6,705 nucleotides of DNA from Planctomycetota bacterium (GTDB lineage: Bacteria > Planctomycetota > Planctomycetia > Isosphaerales > Isosphaeraceae). Positions 6,207 through 6,705 of this stretch are shown here, in pieces. Position 1 is the first letter of the stretch. The number at the start of each line of letters is the position of its first letter. The position numbers and the translations under genes were made by a program. The stretch lies in assembly GCA_021807585.1 (NCBI GenBank), contig JAKBCQ010000147.1, positions 1-6,705 on the forward strand. Direction: 5' to 3'. Under the pieces are notes generated by a model, which made no database searches, was not told where the DNA came from, and was given only the letters and a program-made list of their open reading frames with translations.

Positions 6207-6308
6207 AATCTCACCAATCAACGATCGGCGACGTGACCGAATTCTCATCAATCAACGGTCGCCAACTCGATCGCATTCTCATCCATCAACGGTGAACAAC
6301 GCGCCGAC
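6207..6308. repeat. Degenerate three-copy tandem repeat, 34-bp period
   Basis: Three units start at 6207, 6241 and 6275. The first 19 bases of each are the conserved core: ATTCTCATCAATCAACGGT at 6241-6259, the same with one change at 6275-6293 (18 of 19), and a version with three changes at 6207-6225 (16 of 19). The remaining 15 bases of each unit are poorly conserved. The repeat ends a few bases before the stop codon of the minus-strand BON gene and lies about 400-500 bp upstream of shc. It could be a cluster of protein-binding sites or a decayed minisatellite. Confidence 0.65.
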
Positions 6309-6312
6309 AACC

Positions 6313-6705
6313 TCATTCGTCGGCGATAAACGCGGGATCAACCTGAATCCCCTTAAGAAGAGGCATCGATCGAATCGTCGCCGCCACCCGTTTCTTGTCG
6401 ACCGAATCGACCAGACGCCCCGATACGCTCAGATGATCCCCCAGCAACCGCACGCGGCCGACATGCGCCATATCTCCCAATTCGCGGCCGATCCGATCCA
6501 ATAGATACGCCTCGACCTCCTCGGGACGTCCTTTCAACACCAATGGATTGGGAGCGTCGTCCGCAGGCGCCGGAAAAATCAATCGATCAATCACCGTCCG
6601 AACCCCAGGAGTCGTTTGCACAAGTCTGTAAATCAGCATCGCTTCGTACGCCGACGGCGCGGTTCCCGCGATCGTCGCGACGCCGTCTTGTTCGGAAACC
6701 TCGAC
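6313..6705 (-). CDS. BON-domain protein, N-terminus outside window
   Basis: The last 130 residues of a protein whose frame stays open to the window edge; the stop is TGA at 6313-6315. The visible part starts inside one BON domain: VEVSEQDGVATIAGTAPSAYEAMLIYRLVQTTPGVRTVIDRLIF (1-44) shows the strand, the GxVxLxG-like turn, the helix and the GVRxVxxxL strand of the family. A second, more divergent BON-like unit follows at about 65-125: an amphipathic helix (YLLDRIGREL), VGRVRLLGDHLSVSGRLVDS, a helix, then a strand ending LKGIQVDP. BON domains are thought to bind phospholipid or surface structures and are common in periplasmic or envelope proteins; any signal peptide would lie outside the window. 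An internal ATG at 6637-6639 falls in the middle of the first domain and is not the start. It is on the same strand as shc but 507 bp upstream, so operon membership is doubtful. Confidence 0.8.
   Translation of the reverse strand, partial: VEVSEQDGVATIAGTAPSAYEAMLIYRLVQTTPGVRTVIDRLIFPAPADDAPNPLVLKGRPEEVEAYLLDRIGRELGDMAHVGRVRLLGDHLSVSGRLVDSVDKKRVAATIRSMPLLKGIQVDPAFIADE

Noticed and set aside
6207..6308. CRISPR array
   Set aside because: The units are degenerate, only three copies, with spacers of about 15 bp between 19-bp cores, too short for CRISPR, and no cas gene nearby.

Overview
The window looks like chromosomal DNA of a hopanoid-producing, GC-rich bacterium. A planctomycete (Isosphaeraceae/Gemmataceae-like) is my best guess. 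This rests on the combination of a shc-hpnH-hpnG set, tandem Uma2-family genes, a BON-domain protein and weak Shine-Dalgarno signals. It is inference from gene content; there is no rRNA or other phylogenetic marker here. No rRNA, tRNA, insertion sequence or CRISPR array was seen.

Left part (1-884, + strand): the 3' end of one Uma2/DUF820-family gene and a complete second copy stand in tandem. They share a 222-bp block that differs at only two silent positions, while the DNA on either side is much more divergent. That pattern suggests recent gene conversion or partial duplication. The second copy converges on a minus-strand ogt gene for O6-alkylguanine-DNA alkyltransferase (943-1452), with a weak AT-rich hairpin at the junction.

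Centre (1769-5805, - strand): a compact hopanoid operon reads right to left as shc, hpnH, hpnG. Squalene-hopene cyclase folds squalene into the pentacyclic hopane skeleton. The radical-SAM enzyme HpnH adds the 5'-deoxyadenosyl group of SAM to it, giving adenosylhopane. HpnG, of the nucleoside phosphorylase/nucleosidase fold, removes adenine on the way to ribosylhopane and the C35 bacteriohopanepolyols. Gene order follows reaction order. The 316-bp gap downstream of hpnG holds paired GCCGGC palindromes and other short inverted repeats.

Right part (5806-6705): a 507-bp intergenic stretch precedes shc. It carries a degenerate three-copy 34-bp tandem repeat and a doubtful small ORF. Beyond it is the 3' part of a minus-strand gene with two BON-like domains, cut by the window edge.

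I found no clearly new multi-gene system. The points most worth checking are the Uma2 conversion block, the 34-bp repeat between the BON gene and shc, the paired palindromes after hpnG, and the start of hpnH.
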